This document shows positions 25,598 to 25,973 of a stretch of DNA of 25,973 nucleotides, piece by piece (positions within the stretch are counted from its first letter, which is position 1; every line of letters begins with the position of its first letter). The notes under the pieces are model-generated. The model was not told the origin of the DNA and searched no databases. It worked only from the letters and a program-made list of their open reading frames with translations. Where the stretch lies: contig DATKMY010000172.1 in NCBI GenBank assembly GCA_035541655.1, positions 1 through 25,973 of the forward strand. The letters are read 5' to 3'. This DNA comes from CAIWHR01 sp035541655. GTDB taxonomy: Bacteria > Pseudomonadota > Gammaproteobacteria > Burkholderiales > Casimicrobiaceae. The position numbers and the translations under genes were made by a program.

Positions 25598-25973
25598 TCG
25601 AGGTTCCGCGGGGTCCCGCGTTCATCGGGATCGAGGACACGGCCCTGACCGCGGCCGACCGCGAGCGCATTGCCCATCCGCTGGTCGGCGGCGTCGTTCT
25701 CTTTGCGCGCAATTTCGCCGACTGCGCGCAGCTCGAGGCGCTGACTGCGTCGATACGCACCCTGCGCAGGCCCGCGCCGCTCATCGCCGTCGATCACGAA
25801 GGCGGCCGCGTGCAGCGCTTCCGCGACGGCTTCACGCGCCTGCCGCCGATGCGACGGCTGGGCGTCCAATGGGACAGGGATCCGCAGGGCGCCGTGCGTT
25901 CGGCGCGCGCCATCGGCTATCTTCTGGCGGCCGAGCTGCGAGCCCTCGATGTCGACTTCTCGTTCGCTCCGGT
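25594..25973 (+). CDS. nagZ: Beta-N-acetylhexosaminidase NagZ, N-terminal part (3' end outside window)
   Basis: NagZ removes N-acetylglucosamine from imported muropeptides during cell-wall recycling in the cytoplasm. It belongs to glycoside hydrolase family 3. The first 126 residues are present out of about 340. They include GIEDTALTAADRERI, the HPLVGGVVLFARNFAD segment, and AVDHEGGRVQRFRDGFTRLPP with D67, all characteristic of NagZ. The window ends within DVDFSFAP, just before the expected VLD. Translation starts at a GTG that overlaps the pdxJ stop as GTGA, so the two genes are coupled. The gene normally found between them in related bacteria, acpS, is missing. The catalytic histidine loop lies beyond the window. 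Confidence 0.93.
   Translation, partial: MIEVPRGPAFIGIEDTALTAADRERIAHPLVGGVVLFARNFADCAQLEALTASIRTLRRPAPLIAVDHEGGRVQRFRDGFTRLPPMRRLGVQWDRDPQGAVRSARAIGYLLAAELRALDVDFSFAP

Overview
The window is a gene-dense, GC-rich stretch of a bacterial chromosome. Every recognised gene lies on the + strand, and no gap between genes exceeds about 250 bases. Gene content and order point to a betaproteobacterium: sdhAB-sdhE-gltA-sucA-sucB-lpd-zapE, then rpoE-rseA-rseB-mucD-glutaredoxin-lepA-lepB-DUF4845-rnc-era-recO-pdxJ-nagZ. The joining of the succinate dehydrogenase, citrate synthase and 2-oxoglutarate dehydrogenase genes looks more like Rhodocyclales/Nitrosomonadales than Burkholderia, but the genus cannot be fixed by reading alone. 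I see no rRNA, tRNA, CRISPR array, insertion sequence, phage gene or sign of recent transfer.

Region 1 (1-10577) is a TCA-cycle block. It holds the C-terminal part of SdhA, the iron-sulfur subunit SdhB, the FAD assembly factor SdhE, a type II citrate synthase, all three components of the 2-oxoglutarate dehydrogenase complex (E1, E2, E3) and the ZapE/AFG1 ATPase. Together they cover citrate formation, 2-oxoglutarate to succinyl-CoA, and succinate to fumarate. Two GC-rich hairpins in tandem separate gltA from sucA, and a third hairpin lies ahead of lpd.

Region 2 (10578-14975) is a small metabolic insert: an AcuI/YhdH-type acryloyl-CoA reductase, a propionate-CoA ligase (PrpE) and a Rhizobium etli-type L-asparaginase. 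The first two enzymes could both deliver propionyl-CoA.

Region 3 (14976-19247) is the envelope-stress module: an RpoE-like sigma factor, its membrane anti-sigma factor RseA, the periplasmic regulator RseB, a MucD/DegP-type protease and a small glutaredoxin-like protein. A candidate sigma-E promoter lies just ahead of rpoE, which suggests autoregulation. A strong intrinsic terminator ends the region.

Region 4 (19248-25973) is the conserved lepA-lepB-rnc-era-recO-pdxJ-nagZ run for translation, protein export, RNA processing, ribosome assembly, DNA repair, vitamin B6 synthesis and cell-wall recycling. From DUF4845 to nagZ, consecutive genes mostly overlap at their stop and start codons. nagZ is cut by the window end. 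acpS, often found between pdxJ and nagZ in related bacteria, is absent.

I found no convincing new biological system. The points most worth a second look are regulatory: the rpoE promoter candidate, a -10-like element placed ahead of the terminator in front of lepA, the tandem hairpins between gltA and sucA, and an unused strong ribosome binding site with a 33-codon reading frame before gltA.
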